From Acheta domesticus (Eukaryota > Arthropoda > Insecta > Orthoptera > Gryllidae), in the NCBI GenBank assembly GCA_031308135.1, contig JAHLJT010008446.1:161715504-161779503 (forward strand): a stretch of 64,000 bases of DNA. The letters are read 5' to 3'. Under the pieces are notes generated by a model, which saw only the letters and a list, made by a program, of their open reading frames with translations, was not told where the DNA came from and ran no database searches. Positions within the stretch are counted from its first letter, which is position 1, and every line of letters starts with the position of its first letter. Shown here piece by piece: positions 11,697-22,143 of this stretch. A program made the translations under genes and the position numbers.

Positions 11697-12210
11697 TTTT
11701 TCCTTTAGTGCTAACTAGTTTTTCAGGGTCTTTGACAGTAGGCACTCCCGTCTCATCCATGTTAAAAATACGATACGGTGTGGAAACAACTTTGTCATCA
11801 CAGCACCCCAATTATCAAAATATATTTTTACTTCCTGTTAGTTGAAAGCTTTAATAGGTTGATATTAATTGCTTCCGATTTTCGGACACTTTAGGAATTC
11901 CTTTGAGAAAAGCATAAAGCTAGCTACTAAAACCATTTAGAACCTAGGCAGAATTTTTTTTTGAAATATAGTTAGGAACGTTCCTTCGGCAAATGTAAGA
12001 ACCACTTTGCGAATTTGCAGTGATTATAGACCATAAAAAAAGATTATCCATAAATTTTATTCGTTCAGCCAACGCTGCTTCCTGCATTTGACTAAAAACT
12101 GTTTTTTGGCCTAGACGTGGATCTCCTTCATGGATAAGTAACATCGCCTGTTGCAGCTTTTGATCAGCACATCCTTCTGTATTTGTAGTCCTTTTCTACG
12201 TTCTTGGCAT
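11697..12210 (-). pseudogene. pogo/Tigger-like transposase, N-terminal fragment
   Basis: Reads on the minus strand from an ATG at 12210 (MPRT), with a TAG as codon 5. A helix-turn-helix region follows (DPRLGQKTVFSQMQEAALAE, about 12125-12060), then a degraded stretch, then YRIFNMDETGV (about 11775-11740), the motif holding the first catalytic Asp of the DDE domain, and VKDPEKLVSTKGK. The frame then runs into repeat X2 and the rest of the DDE domain is missing. In the family this protein binds the inverted ends and performs cut-and-paste transposition. The flanking ends with TA duplications support the call. Confidence 0.75.
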
Positions 12211-12694
12211 CTAAACGAGAATACAGTCTCTTGCAATATATTTTGGCCATACGTAGTACAAATATGGAAGGACAGCGCATTAGTATTTAGATCTGTGAGG
12301 GGTTGTGCCGATCATTGATCGCCATTCCCCAATGCATCTGAGCGGTGCAACCCAACAATGTACACTACAGAATGTCATAACATAACAATTCGATACGTTA
12401 GTTTAAAAACGTAAACCGTGAACTAAAATGATGCTAAAAAGATTACCAATCCATCTGCACAATTGAGTTATTAAAATACAAATTTACATGTTAATTACAT
12501 CGCTTTAAAAACATGAAGAAATTAGAAAGATTTTCTCTGAAATACACTTGCTTACTTCACACCAAGCGCATGTGCAGAACTGGTCAGTAGCTGCATGTAG
12601 TTAATTTATTGCTCAATTGGGAAGAGCGTAGCACTCATCAGACTTTGCTAGAGCGCACTCTACTGTCGTTACAGACCTGATCGGGGCTACCCGC

Positions 12695-12719
12695 TGATCG
12701 GTGCCACCCCACTCTCCCC
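12695..12719 (-). repeat. right terminal inverted repeat of pogo-like element
   Basis: Reverse complement begins GGGGAGAGTGGGGTGGCACC. It is followed by TA at 12720-12721, matching the left flank. Confidence 0.8.
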
Positions 12720-12721
12720 TA

Positions 12722-13385
12722 ATAAAAAAGCCATAAACACTTTGTACCTAGTAACCAGGGAGCGGATTTTAATGAAATGTCATTTTTTGAACTTCAGAAC
12801 AATGCGGTTTAATATTATCACCTATCATGATATATTATGACAAAACGAAATGACTCATTTTTATAGGGCATTTTTGGCATTTTTCGTCAATTTCGAATAA
12901 TAAGTCATTTTTCCCCTTTTCCCTTAATTTTAATACATTTTCGCTGATTTCATCATTTTTAATATCATTTTTATGGTACTTGCTTCAAATAATATTAACG
13001 AGATGCTTCACTGAATTCCTGAGTAGCCTACTCCATTTCTTCGCTCACTTATTGTAATGTCAACTGTTATATGCGACGCAAATCAGCGCCAATGTCGGTT
13101 CATCCGATTAGCCGGGATAACTAAAGACAGAGATTTTGTGGTAAAGAACAGTCGAAACCGAAACATTGAAAGTTTAGTTCACTTGAACGAATAGAAGTTT
13201 CGATTACATCAGTAATGTATCGAACAGCATCAGTTGTTCGTCCGAACTGTTTTGATAACATTTTTTGCGTCATTTTATTTGTTTTTAAGGTATTTTTAAA
13301 ACATTTTAAAAGCATTTTATTGATCACTTATGGCGATATTTTAGGTCATGAAGATCCACCCCCAATCATAACTATTAGCCTGTAG
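12722..13385. other. AT-rich spacer, no gene recognised
   Basis: Contains several runs of the type CATTTTTGGCATTTTTCG and TTTTTAAAACATTTTAAAAGC but no open frame with family resemblance and no clear inverted ends. Confidence 0.5.
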
Positions 13386-15480
13386 CAAGAGCTGGTCAGT
13401 TATTGGTATATATTTTAAAATTTCTAATTTCTTTGATCTGAGCTAGCTTTTCGGACTTCCAACATACTCTTGCTCTATCGCTACCCGAAGTACAATATTT
13501 TTAATTTCCAATTTCTCCGTTCCTGAAAGGTAAAACTAAAATATTACTTTTAAGAATAATATAGAATACTAAAGCTCTTCTTTTAAGGAAATTTTCGTTG
13601 ACAAATTTGAAACCATTTTTAAGAAAATACACTTTAAGCTCTAATGTAAATTCAAAATTTCACAGAAATCTTTAGTGCTTTTGAAAAACTTTATTTGAAG
13701 ACATTTCAATCATTTTTACTTACGAAAGCAATAATGTATTTAAACTGTGCTCATTAATGGCGTGAGAGATATTTCAAAAAATTATATTTGTGCAATTTTT
13801 GAAAAAAAGAATACAGCAAACTGAATTTTATGTAATTTTAAAAAGTGTAATTATCACTATCCGTCCGAAAAATTTTAAGAAAAAAATTGAGCCGTTTATG
13901 TGAAAATGGCGTTTGAAAGTTTATTATAATGCAGAATGTTGAGCTCGTTTTCACAGAACAGTTTTGAGTTTGCGTGACAACTTTTTAAGACATCATTTGA
14001 AGCACGCGTACTTGTAAACGCAATAATTTGAACAAATCGCCCATAGTGAAAGTATTTACGAAATGGAAGGCTAGTCAAAGAATTACATTTTTGTAATTTT
14101 TGAAAAAAACAAAAGAATAGAGAAATATGCCGTTTATGTCATCTCAGAGGACATCAGGCACTATCCTTTCCAAAAGTTTAAAAAAAGAAAGAAATTGAAA
14201 TCGTTTTTGAGAAAATCTTGTTCCTGTAATTTTTTTTAAAATTGCACATATTGCATTCAATATTGCGCGAAAACTACTAAAAGTTTAAAAAAATGTGCAT
14301 GACCTTATTGAAGGAACTAAGCATGGCGAACAAATATGATTTTTGAGGAAAAATGTCTATCTTCAATTTTGTAGTTGTAGGACGACGCCGAAAAAAATTC
14401 GAACTTCTGCAATTTTCCAAAAATCAGAGTCAACAATGAAAATAAGACCAATGCCAGTTTAGTGTATTTTACTTTATTCTTACAATTATTTTAAGGAAAG
14501 CATTTGTAGTAATTTTTGATTGACTGTTAGTGATTTCGGGCGCGTCAACTACTGTGGTCATTAGTCCCGTAAGTGCAATTTCATTGTGAGATGGAAGAGT
14601 TGTTCCCCGCTGGACGGGCGAGATCCGGCGCCGACCTTCCGTCCACTAGTGGGATTTCCTCAACCAGGTATCTGCCACCAGTGGGGCACCACTCCAGCCG
14701 GGTCAAGCTCTAAATCACTGACCGATCTACCTGTCGGCTTGCCGGGTTCTTTCTTAACCAGCTTTCTCCCACCAGCAGTGCCTCGCCCTCAGCCGGGACA
14801 AGTTACAACCCTCCCACTGGTCTCCCAGCATATGTGGTAGTGTTGTGCAAGTTAGTGTGTGTGTGTATGTGAGAAGACAGGACAAGGAAAAGGAAGGAAA
14901 GGCCGCGCGCAGTCCGTTTGTTAGAGTATTGCTTCGCATTCGTTTAGTGTTGATCGGAGAAACCACGGAAAACTTCCAATCAGAGGAGTCGGTCGCTAGA
15001 ATTTTCCTCCAGAGATCGAATTTTCCTCCAGAATTCGATCTAGCTGACAAGCTAGTGTTGAAAATCCTGCCCTCGTCGGGACTCGAACCTAGGACCTCTC
15101 GGTCAGAGGCGTTGCTGTGACATCAGTTTATGCACTGAGCCACCTAACCTGTTTGACATTTTTGAGAAAATGTCCCTGGGGCTTAATATAAAGTATCTCC
15201 AAAAATTAATGAATGCTTTTGAAAATCGCAGAACTTCGACTCAGACCAGATCGACAGAGGTTTATTCAGTTGAGCAAAAATTCTACGCATAGTTAGGCGC
15301 TAGTGGTGTTCACATACGCCCAGACAGACTGACATAGACAGATGGACGGACATTAAAAAGACAAAACTCACACACATTTTCGGTATCAGGGGACCCCAAA
15401 ACGTGTATTTCCGTTGAAATTTCGAAATAGATTTTCCACAGGATTACATAACTTTGTGTAGACTACGTACACGAGAAAGT
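13386..15480 (-). mobile_element. repeat X, tandem unit 1
   Basis: A minus-strand copy of the X family. The degenerate tail lies near 13386-13450 and the palindromic head (ACTTTGTGTA...TACACGAGAAAGT) ends at 15480. Internal units resemble those of 17729-19339 (GAGCCGTTTATGTGAAAATGG-type blocks recurring at roughly 300-bp spacing). The head side carries the CAGACAGACTGACATAGACA motif near 15320. It is interrupted by a SINE-like insertion (14520-15157). The next unit starts two bases after the head in the same orientation. No coding capacity. Confidence 0.6.
14520..15157 (-). mobile_element. tRNA-headed SINE-like insertion
   Basis: Flanked by an 8-bp duplication ATTTTTGA (14512-14519 and 15158-15165) within a repeat X unit, whose other copies read continuously across the site. 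On the minus strand it begins near GGTTAGGTGGCTCAGTGCAT, which contains an A-box-like TGGCTCAGTGC, followed about 45 nt later by a B-box-like GGTTCGAGTCCC (near 15080). These are the RNA polymerase III promoter elements of tRNA-derived SINEs. The 638-bp length is long for a SINE and the body is GC-rich with no LINE tail that I recognise. A transcribed tRNA gene is unlikely because the cloverleaf is incomplete. Confidence 0.65.
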
Positions 15481-16039
15481 ATCTAGTGGTGCTACAGAAT
15501 GGTACAGACTTTCCCGTATTAGTTTTCAATTTTCTATAGTCTCGGCCAGCTATTCGGACTTTGTCGTAGTACAATTTTCTATTTTGTTGGCATGCGCTAG
15601 CTTTATGGTCATGCCCCATCTTGCCACCTGCCATTTAAAGCAACCCAACATTTTTTTGGTTTTCTCAATTTTTCGGTTTCCTAATGGTAGATTCAAAAGA
15701 TTTCTTTTAGAATATTAAAGAAGACTGAAACCTTGTCCTTTACGACAATTTTCATTCATAAACTTGAAACTGTTTTTTAAGAAAAGGCTGTTTAAGCGTA
15801 ATGTGAATGCGTAATATGAAGCCCTTTTTCACAGGAATCTTGAGTTTTTAAAACTTTATTTGAAGATATTTTGAGCTCTTCCACTCACAAATGCAATAAT
15901 GGTTACAAATCGCGGCAAATGTGTATACATGGCATGCGAGATATTAAAAAAAATACTTTTGTGTAAATTTTGAAGAAAAACAACAACAAAATAATTGTCA
16001 AAGAATACAAAAAAACTTTAACAAGTTCACAAAACTCTT

Positions 16040-16535
16040 GCATTACTATGAAAACACAAAATGAAAGGTTCACTGACTAGGTGAGGCTACCTGAATTGAT
16101 ACAGTAAGAAAAATTAAATTCGTGTAAACATTGCTGAATGTATGGAAGCCTACAGGGCACATATGTCTAGATTTTTCAAACCAGACTACTCTCGTAGTAC
16201 CACAGCTCCTCCTTTTTACACTGCTGTCTAGTAGCAATGCACATAGAAGAAATGCCCTTCGCTGACGGAAATGCTTCACGCCAAAGTTTTTGAGCATTTC
16301 CGTGTGGAGCGATAAGCTGCCCACCGCACTCGCCGTTCCCAGCACCACCCAGCACTTTTCCCGCTAGCCACGCCAGCTCTGTCCACCGCCCCGAGAATGA
16401 CACCGGGCGCATGGCAGGGTGGTGGCTAGCCGGCCTCCCGGGAGAGGGGCGGACGGACGGAGGCGGGGAAGATAAGGGCGGCGACGGTGGTGGTGGTGGC
16501 GGCAGCGGCGCCGGCCCCGGCGGCAACGTCGTCGT

Positions 16536-16603
<68 letters not shown>

Positions 16604-16940
16604 ATTGTGACGGTGACGGTGGCGATGTCGACGTGACGTCATCGGTGTCGGCGGCGTGGGTGAAGCCGCGCGGCGGAAGAAGGCGCTCCATGCGTAGAGG
16701 CGCGAGGGAACAATGATTAATATAATTTCTTAATTAATTAATTAATTATTTTAAAGTGGGACGCTCGAATGTTTGAGTTGGCGCCCCCATAACACACTGG
16801 TGCAGCATGGAACTCCCATAATTTGGCGGGAATACCACAAAGAGTACCCAGATGGGCGGAAGTCATAGGAACTTTGTCCGCGCCGAGAAAAATGTGCTAA
16901 CAATAATACAACAAAACAGTTTTTGTGTTTCCTTAGACAG
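16040..16940. other. foreign GC-rich insertion in repeat X
   Basis: About 0.9 kb absent from other X copies. TGCATT occurs at both borders (about 16040 and 16938), and GAAAACACAAAA near the left is nearly matched in reverse near the right (TTTTTGTGTTTCC), so a TIR element is possible. The centre (16310-16720) is strongly GC-rich and contains trinucleotide repeats; TTAA repeats follow at 16730. Open frames here translate to poly-proline, poly-arginine or poly-glycine and look like by-products of the repeats. Confidence 0.4.
16528..16602. repeat. GTC/GGC trinucleotide microsatellite
   Basis: About eight GTC units pass directly into about seventeen GGC units. It is the GC-richest stretch of the window. 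Confidence 0.95.
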
Positions 16941-17728
16941 TGCATTTGGCACTATACGTACAAAAAGTTTGAACAAAAAATTTGGAACAGTTTTAAAAAA
17001 AATGGGGTTTGAGCGTTTCTGAAAATGCGAAATTTCGAGTTCCTTTCCAAAGAAAACCTTGAGTTTTCGAAAAGCTTTAAATGATATAATTTAAAGCACC
17101 TGTGCTCATAAGTGTAATAATGTGAACAAATCGCAGATAATGTAAATATAAACGACGTGACAGGCTATTCACAAAGTTTCATTTGTGTAATTTTCGCAAA
17201 AACAAAAGAATATAGCAAAATAGCTTTTATGTCACCTCTTAAATTACATTTCTCACTATCCCTACCAAAAGTTGAAAGAAAAAAATTGGAGCCAATTTTG
17301 AAAAAATCTTGCTTTGTTATCTTTTAAAGTTGCATATATTGCACACAAGATTGCGGCAAAACTACAAAAATTGTTTTAAAAAATTTCATGAATTTGAAGA
17401 AAGAACTAATTATATTCAACAAATTTCTTAGGAAGGAAAAATCTGTATCGTCAATATTGTAGTTGTAGGAAATCGCCGAAAAAATTCAATCTTTTGCAAT
17501 TTTCGAAAATTCACAGTTGTTAGTGAAAGACGGACCTTAGTCATCTTTATAAGCGTATTTTATTCCGTTTTTACGATAAATATAGAGAAAAATTTGGAGC
17601 AATATTTGAGAAAATTTTGAATTTATCCGGGGGGATTCGTGTTATTTATCTCCAACAAGTAATGAACGTTTTTGAAAATCGCAGTTTCAACTCAGGGTAG
17701 ATCGACAGCTTTTTTTTCAGTTTGGAAC

Positions 17729-19339
17729 AAGTGGTGCTACAGAATGGCACAGACTTTCCCGTATTCGTTTTCTATTTCCTTGGGTCTTCGCTAGCTATTC
17801 GGAATTGCCACAAACCCTTTCTTGCCGACTGTCATCTATCACCGCCAAAAGTAATTTTTTTGTCATTTTCTTAATTTTTCGGTTTCCTACTGGCAGAACA
17901 GAAACATTAATTATTGAATATTAAATAACACAAAAACCTAGTCATCAAAGTCAATTTTCTTTTAAAAATTAGGTGCCATGTAAGAGAAAATGCCGTTTTA
18001 GCGCTAGTAAAAATACGAAATTTCAAGTTCATTTTCACACAAAATGTTTGAGTTTTCCAAATACTTTATTTGAAGTTATTTGAAGCACTTACACTCACAA
18101 ATATAATAATGTTTACAAATTGCTGGTAATGTGCATATTAAGATGTGAGAGATCTTTCAAAAAAATTACAATCATGTAATTTTTTAAAAAACAAAAAAAA
18201 CTCAAAATAATCTTAACGCTATATTAAAAAGTGCACTATCCGCCACTAATTAGCACTATCCGTTACAAAAGTTTGAAGAAAAAATTTGCAGCCATATATG
18301 AGAAAATGGCGTTTGAGCGTTTCTGAAAATGCGGAATTTTGAGCTACTTTTCACAGAAAACGGTTATCGAGAAACTTTACTTATTATTATTTAAAGCACA
18401 TATACTCGTAAATATAATAATGTGAAAAAATCGCAGCTAATGTAAATATTATCGACGTGAGAAACATGTAAAAATTTACATTTTTGTAATTTTTGAAAAA
18501 ATCAACCTACAGAGCAATATGGCTTTTATGTCAACTGATAGAGTACATTTACCACTATCCATACCAAAAGCTTAAAAAAAATTTGGAGCCGCTTTTGAGA
18601 AAATCTGGTTTTTGTATCTTTTAAAATTGCACATATTGCACGCAATATTGCACGAAAACTACTAAAATTTTGAAAAACATTACATAACCTTTATGAAAGA
18701 ACTCAATATGCAGAACAACTTTTATTTGAAGAAAAAATCTCTATCTTCAATTTTGTTGTTGGAGAAAGACGGCGAAAAAAATTCAAACTTTCGCAATTTT
18801 CAAAAATTCAGTTATCCTTGAAATCGGACCTATGCCATGTTAATAAGTGTATTTACTCTATTCATACAAGAAATTTAAAGCAAAAATTTGGAGCCATTTT
18901 TGAGAAAAGTTTGAAAATCCGCCGGGGGCTTCATATAAAGTACCCCCAAATTTTGAAGAATCTTTTTCAAAATCTCAAAGCTTCGACTAAAACCAGATCG
19001 ACTGGGGAATATCCATTTTGGAAGAAATCGTACGTATGGTTTAGGCGCTAGCAGTGTTCACAGACGGACAGAGGGACGGACGGACAGATAGACGGACGTT
19101 TTCCTTTCAATTGGGCTTTCGGTGTCAAGAACCTAGAAAACAGGGTTTCTGGCTGCATCACGTGTTAGGGATTTTTTTCTTAATATAGCAACTGGTTTTA
19201 CCCACTTTTTCGTTATCACGGCCCGGCAATGAGATTTTTTTCCGCCGAAAATTGGCCATTTTTTCGCGCAGCATTACATAACTTTCCCTATACTACGTAT
19301 ATCACTCCGTGTATAGTATACGTAGGTATACGGGAAAGT
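17729..19339 (-). mobile_element. repeat X, tandem unit 3 (most complete)
   Basis: Tail AAGTGGTGCTACAGAATGGC at 17729; palindromic head ACTTTCCCTATACTACGTA (19281-19299) and its near reverse complement (19319-19339). Between them a block of the type GGAGCCATTTTTGAGAAAA recurs near 17990, 18292, 18587 and 18890, about every 300 bp, each followed by similar sequence. The head side contains GGACGGACGGACAGATAGAC near 19074. It is nearly the same length as the plus-strand copy at 58181-59729. No coding sequence and no polymerase III promoter are evident. Confidence 0.65.
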
Positions 19340-19620
19340 AAAATTCCGTACGCAGTGGAAACGCCAGTGTTGTTCTCATACACCAGGAACACTGACGGAC
19401 GTTTTTCCGTCAATCAATTTTTCGGTATTAAGGACTCACAAAACATGGATTCTGGCTACACACCGAGTTACACGAAGTAATTTACTATACAACAAATGAA
19501 TTTTACTATACAACAACTGAATTTATCCACATATCCGTTACCAGGACCCGGCATTGGGAGTTTTCCTGCGCACGATATAACTTTCTCTTCGCACGAAAAT
19601 TGAGAAGAGAGGTAAAGTAA
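19340..19620 (-). mobile_element. repeat X, head fragment of a fourth unit
   Basis: Repeats the head-proximal X sequence (ACTGACGGACGTTTTTCCG near 19397, GATATAACTTTCTC near 19573) in the same orientation. A 21-bp direct repeat of the TTTACTATACAACAA type lies at 19481-19515. Confidence 0.5.
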
Positions 19621-20859
19621 AATAAGTGTTCACAATTTGAAATTTCATTAATAAAATATTAATTATATCGAATTTAAAAATAACTACTTTTTCTGCCTAT
19701 TGTTTTTTTATATCTATCAGCAATGAAAACAAAGTGACGCACTTTGAAAACTAAGGGATGAACAGAGAATCTTTGAAACACTCTCTTCGAAATCTTTACG
19801 TGCAGCACCTAGGGATGTCAGCAATTCTGAATAAGTATAAGACAAAATATACTCATTACTAAAATATAAAAACATATTTAAATAAAATTATTTTTCAAAA
19901 GGAATTAAATATATTTTCGGAAATAATTTCAAGAACATATGGTAGATTTTGTGAAAATAACATAATAATTAGCAAATAATAAATATAATGTTAAGTAGAT
20001 AATCAATGATCGGCAAAATCATTAAATACGTAATAGAGCACAAAATTTTGTAACAAAAATTTAAATATTTTGTTAGGATTGCAACAGTTCGCCGAGATCA
20101 CAAAATCAAAACAGTAGACAAAACATATGTAATTACATTAGAACCCGGACTTTAGCTATGAGATCGTCGAGCAGTACGGCGAAAGAGAATTTTGACGTTA
20201 CGGAAGATCTGTGTTTTACATGACTAGAGAAGTCTACTTATCCGATTTCAGTGAATGATATGGTGTTATATTCAGGGTGCATCTCGCCAGCGCGCTATTT
20301 TACCACTTTTTCAAATTTGTCCGAAAGTACAAAAACATTTTAAAAATTCGATTCGGCTATTTTACTTGGAAAAGGGGATTAACCAGGTGATTTCTATCAA
20401 GGTGACAAACGCCGTTTTGAAATGATAAATCGAGTCGCAAGATAAAAGAGCTCTTGTGTTATCTCTGCTTGTTCTTTCCGGTAGTGAAGTGATAACGGAA
20501 GATCGTAGAAGTAAAATATATCTCAAATACGATGTGAGGAGGTGGAATATGGGTGATATTTAAACAATTAGTTCAATTTTCTTTGTGAAAGCAGTTCCAA
20601 ATCGGAATCGGTATTTTGAGTGATTCCTCAGACATTCTTATGATGGTATTCGAAGGAAGACGGAATTTGTGATTAAGATGAAGTTTAATACTACAATTAA
20701 AGATGATACGAGACCGTTTGCCCCTATTAGAGCATCACTAGTTTGATAATTAGTATAGATTAGAATAGATTTTTTCAACTGCAATTGGGGATAACCCGGT
20801 GGCAGCTAACTACAAAAACATAAATATACACAGTCTCTCAGTAACAGAACACTAATACC

Positions 20860-20860
<1 letters not shown>
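19621..20860. other. no gene recognised
   Basis: AT-rich to 20090, more balanced afterwards. No open frame with family resemblance and no clear repeats to other parts of the window. Confidence 0.5.
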
Positions 20861-20897
<37 letters not shown>

Positions 20898-20903
20898 TAA
20901 TAA
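20861..20903. repeat. ATA microsatellite, 5' flank of Dong copy B
   Basis: ATA units with one AAAA interruption run to the first base of the element, as at copy A. Confidence 0.9.
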
Positions 20904-20957
20904 CTCCACCTAGGGAGTACACGACCATGCAGTTGGTGGTGGAGCTTAAGTACCCCC
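20904..20957 (+). other. 5'-terminal pseudoknot of Dong copy B
   Basis: CTCCACC (20904-20910) can pair with GGTGGAG (20938-20944), and GGGAGTAC (20913-20920) with GTACCCCC (20950-20957). The second helix is identical to copy A; the first has different bases and a shifted register but remains pairable. This supports, without proving, a conserved 5' structure. Confidence 0.4.
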
Positions 20958-21356
20958 ATGAGCCTTAAAGCTATGTCAGTGGTAGCCTAGCTACCGGTAG
21001 GGCCTCCCTTGCTGAATAGGTTGAAGGTGAGGGGTCAGACGAAGAAGTACTCCATTTGAGGAGAGTGGGAAGTAAGTACAGAGGGAAGGGTCATGAACCT
21101 TTGGACTTCCTGTTGTCGGCCCATAGAGGGTACAGGAGAGAAACTGGGTTGGCACACCAGGCCACTGATTAGAGTGGAGGCCCGAACCTTGCATTAGCCA
21201 GCGAAGGAGGCTGCCTTCAGCAGTCAGTGAAAATTCCGTAGGGTTTAGTAATGCCGACTAGCGATCGGAGGGACCCCTTGCTGGGCCCTGCGGGGGGATG
21301 TCCCGAGGCCACTGTGGGTCGCAGTAACGGATGGCAGGAAACAACCTGAGGGTTAA

Positions 21357-22139
21357 GTGTGGTCTGTGAACTCGAACTTGCGTCCTGCGAATCTTCAATT
21401 CAAACCAATGAGCAAAATGGATATAACAAGCAATGTAATGAACCTTAACGTGCCTTGTTCCACCAATGTCCCATACCTGCTCAGAAACCGAGCTAATGTC
21501 ATCTTGTCGACGTCTGGCCATCCCACGGATGTTAGTCCCAGGGACCCAGAGCCGGCAGTAGCTCGAAGCCATCGTCAGAGATGGACCCGGGATGAATTAA
21601 AGGAGGTGATGTGGTGCTTTTACAATGCAAAAGCGAAAAATGAGGGCTTAGAAATAGAAGTTTTCAAGGTATGGAGAGAGCGGAACCCAGATATGAGACC
21701 TACCCTAGACTCAAAGAAGCTTGCCAGTCAACGACGATACATACTCAGCAGTGGAAAATTCACAACAGAACAACTTGCTGACATTGAGAGAAATGCGGAG
21801 TATGTACTTCGCTCGAACAATCCACATGACGAACATGTAGAACTTGAAAATGATGATCCCGTGGAAAGTTCATCTCTTCCCAGTGAAACACACGTCAGTG
21901 GTGAAAATTCATCTGGCAATGAATCACACGATAGGACATAATGCGAAATCTCCTTCGGCACGAGATAGAAAGAGTTAGTCAACTTCCGTTTGAATCTCGC
22001 GAACCGTTGAGGAGAATATACGAAAATGCCAAAGCTAAAAGAGTGATAGAAACAGAGACTCTGTCTTAAATGAGATGGTTGAGACCCCAGGCAGAGATCT
22101 AGATATTACTGAAATCAATCACATCATATATGCAACTGG
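21357..22139 (+). pseudogene. Dong/R4-like polyprotein, N-terminal part (copy B)
   Basis: Open from 21357 to 21938. It contains a Myb/SANT-like stretch (RWTRDELKEVMWCFYNAK and WRERNPD, 21573-21700), a DNA-binding motif known in R2/R4-type N-termini, and then an acidic, serine-rich spacer. The 44 codons missing from copy A are present here. A single-base loss near 21932 shifts the frame relative to copy A (HDKDMMRNLL there). Coding resemblance continues to 22139, where the solo LTR interrupts it. The true start codon is not certain; the first Met in frame near 21357 is non-canonical and the next Met is at 21408. Confidence 0.8.
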
Positions 22140-22143
22140 ATAT

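Larger units (their letters stand above)
1961..12719 (-). mobile_element. pogo-like DNA transposon, remnant with nested insertions
   Basis: The two ends are inverted copies: GGGGAGAATGGGGTAGCACC at 1961 and its near-perfect reverse complement ending at 12719 (2 mismatches over 25 bp). Both are flanked by TA (1959-1960 and 12720-12721), the duplication typical of Tc1/mariner/pogo elements. A pogo/Tigger-like transposase relic lies inside on the minus strand (11697-12210). A subterminal GATCGGCATTCCCC motif near 2138 and its counterpart near 12310 add to the symmetry. Removing the Dong element and repeat X2 leaves about 2 kb, a normal length for the family. The C-terminal half of the transposase was not found, so the element is dead. 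The family assignment rests on the protein fragments and the TA duplication. Confidence 0.75.
15483..17728 (-). mobile_element. repeat X, tandem unit 2
   Basis: The tail begins CTAGTGGTGCTACAGAATGG at 15483, immediately after unit 1. X-type blocks continue to about 16025, are interrupted by unrelated sequence to about 16935, and resume (TTTGAGCGTTTCTGAAAATG near 17007) to about 17728, where the tail of unit 3 starts before a palindromic head is reached. The head is therefore missing. No coding capacity. Confidence 0.6.

Noticed and set aside
15075..15150. A functional tRNA gene on the minus strand
   Set aside because: Same reason: promoter boxes without a complete cloverleaf, at the head of a 638-bp insertion.
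16176..16716. Long overlapping open frames on both strands
   Set aside because: They translate to poly-proline, poly-arginine or poly-glycine across a GTC/GGC microsatellite, which is open in several frames by composition alone.
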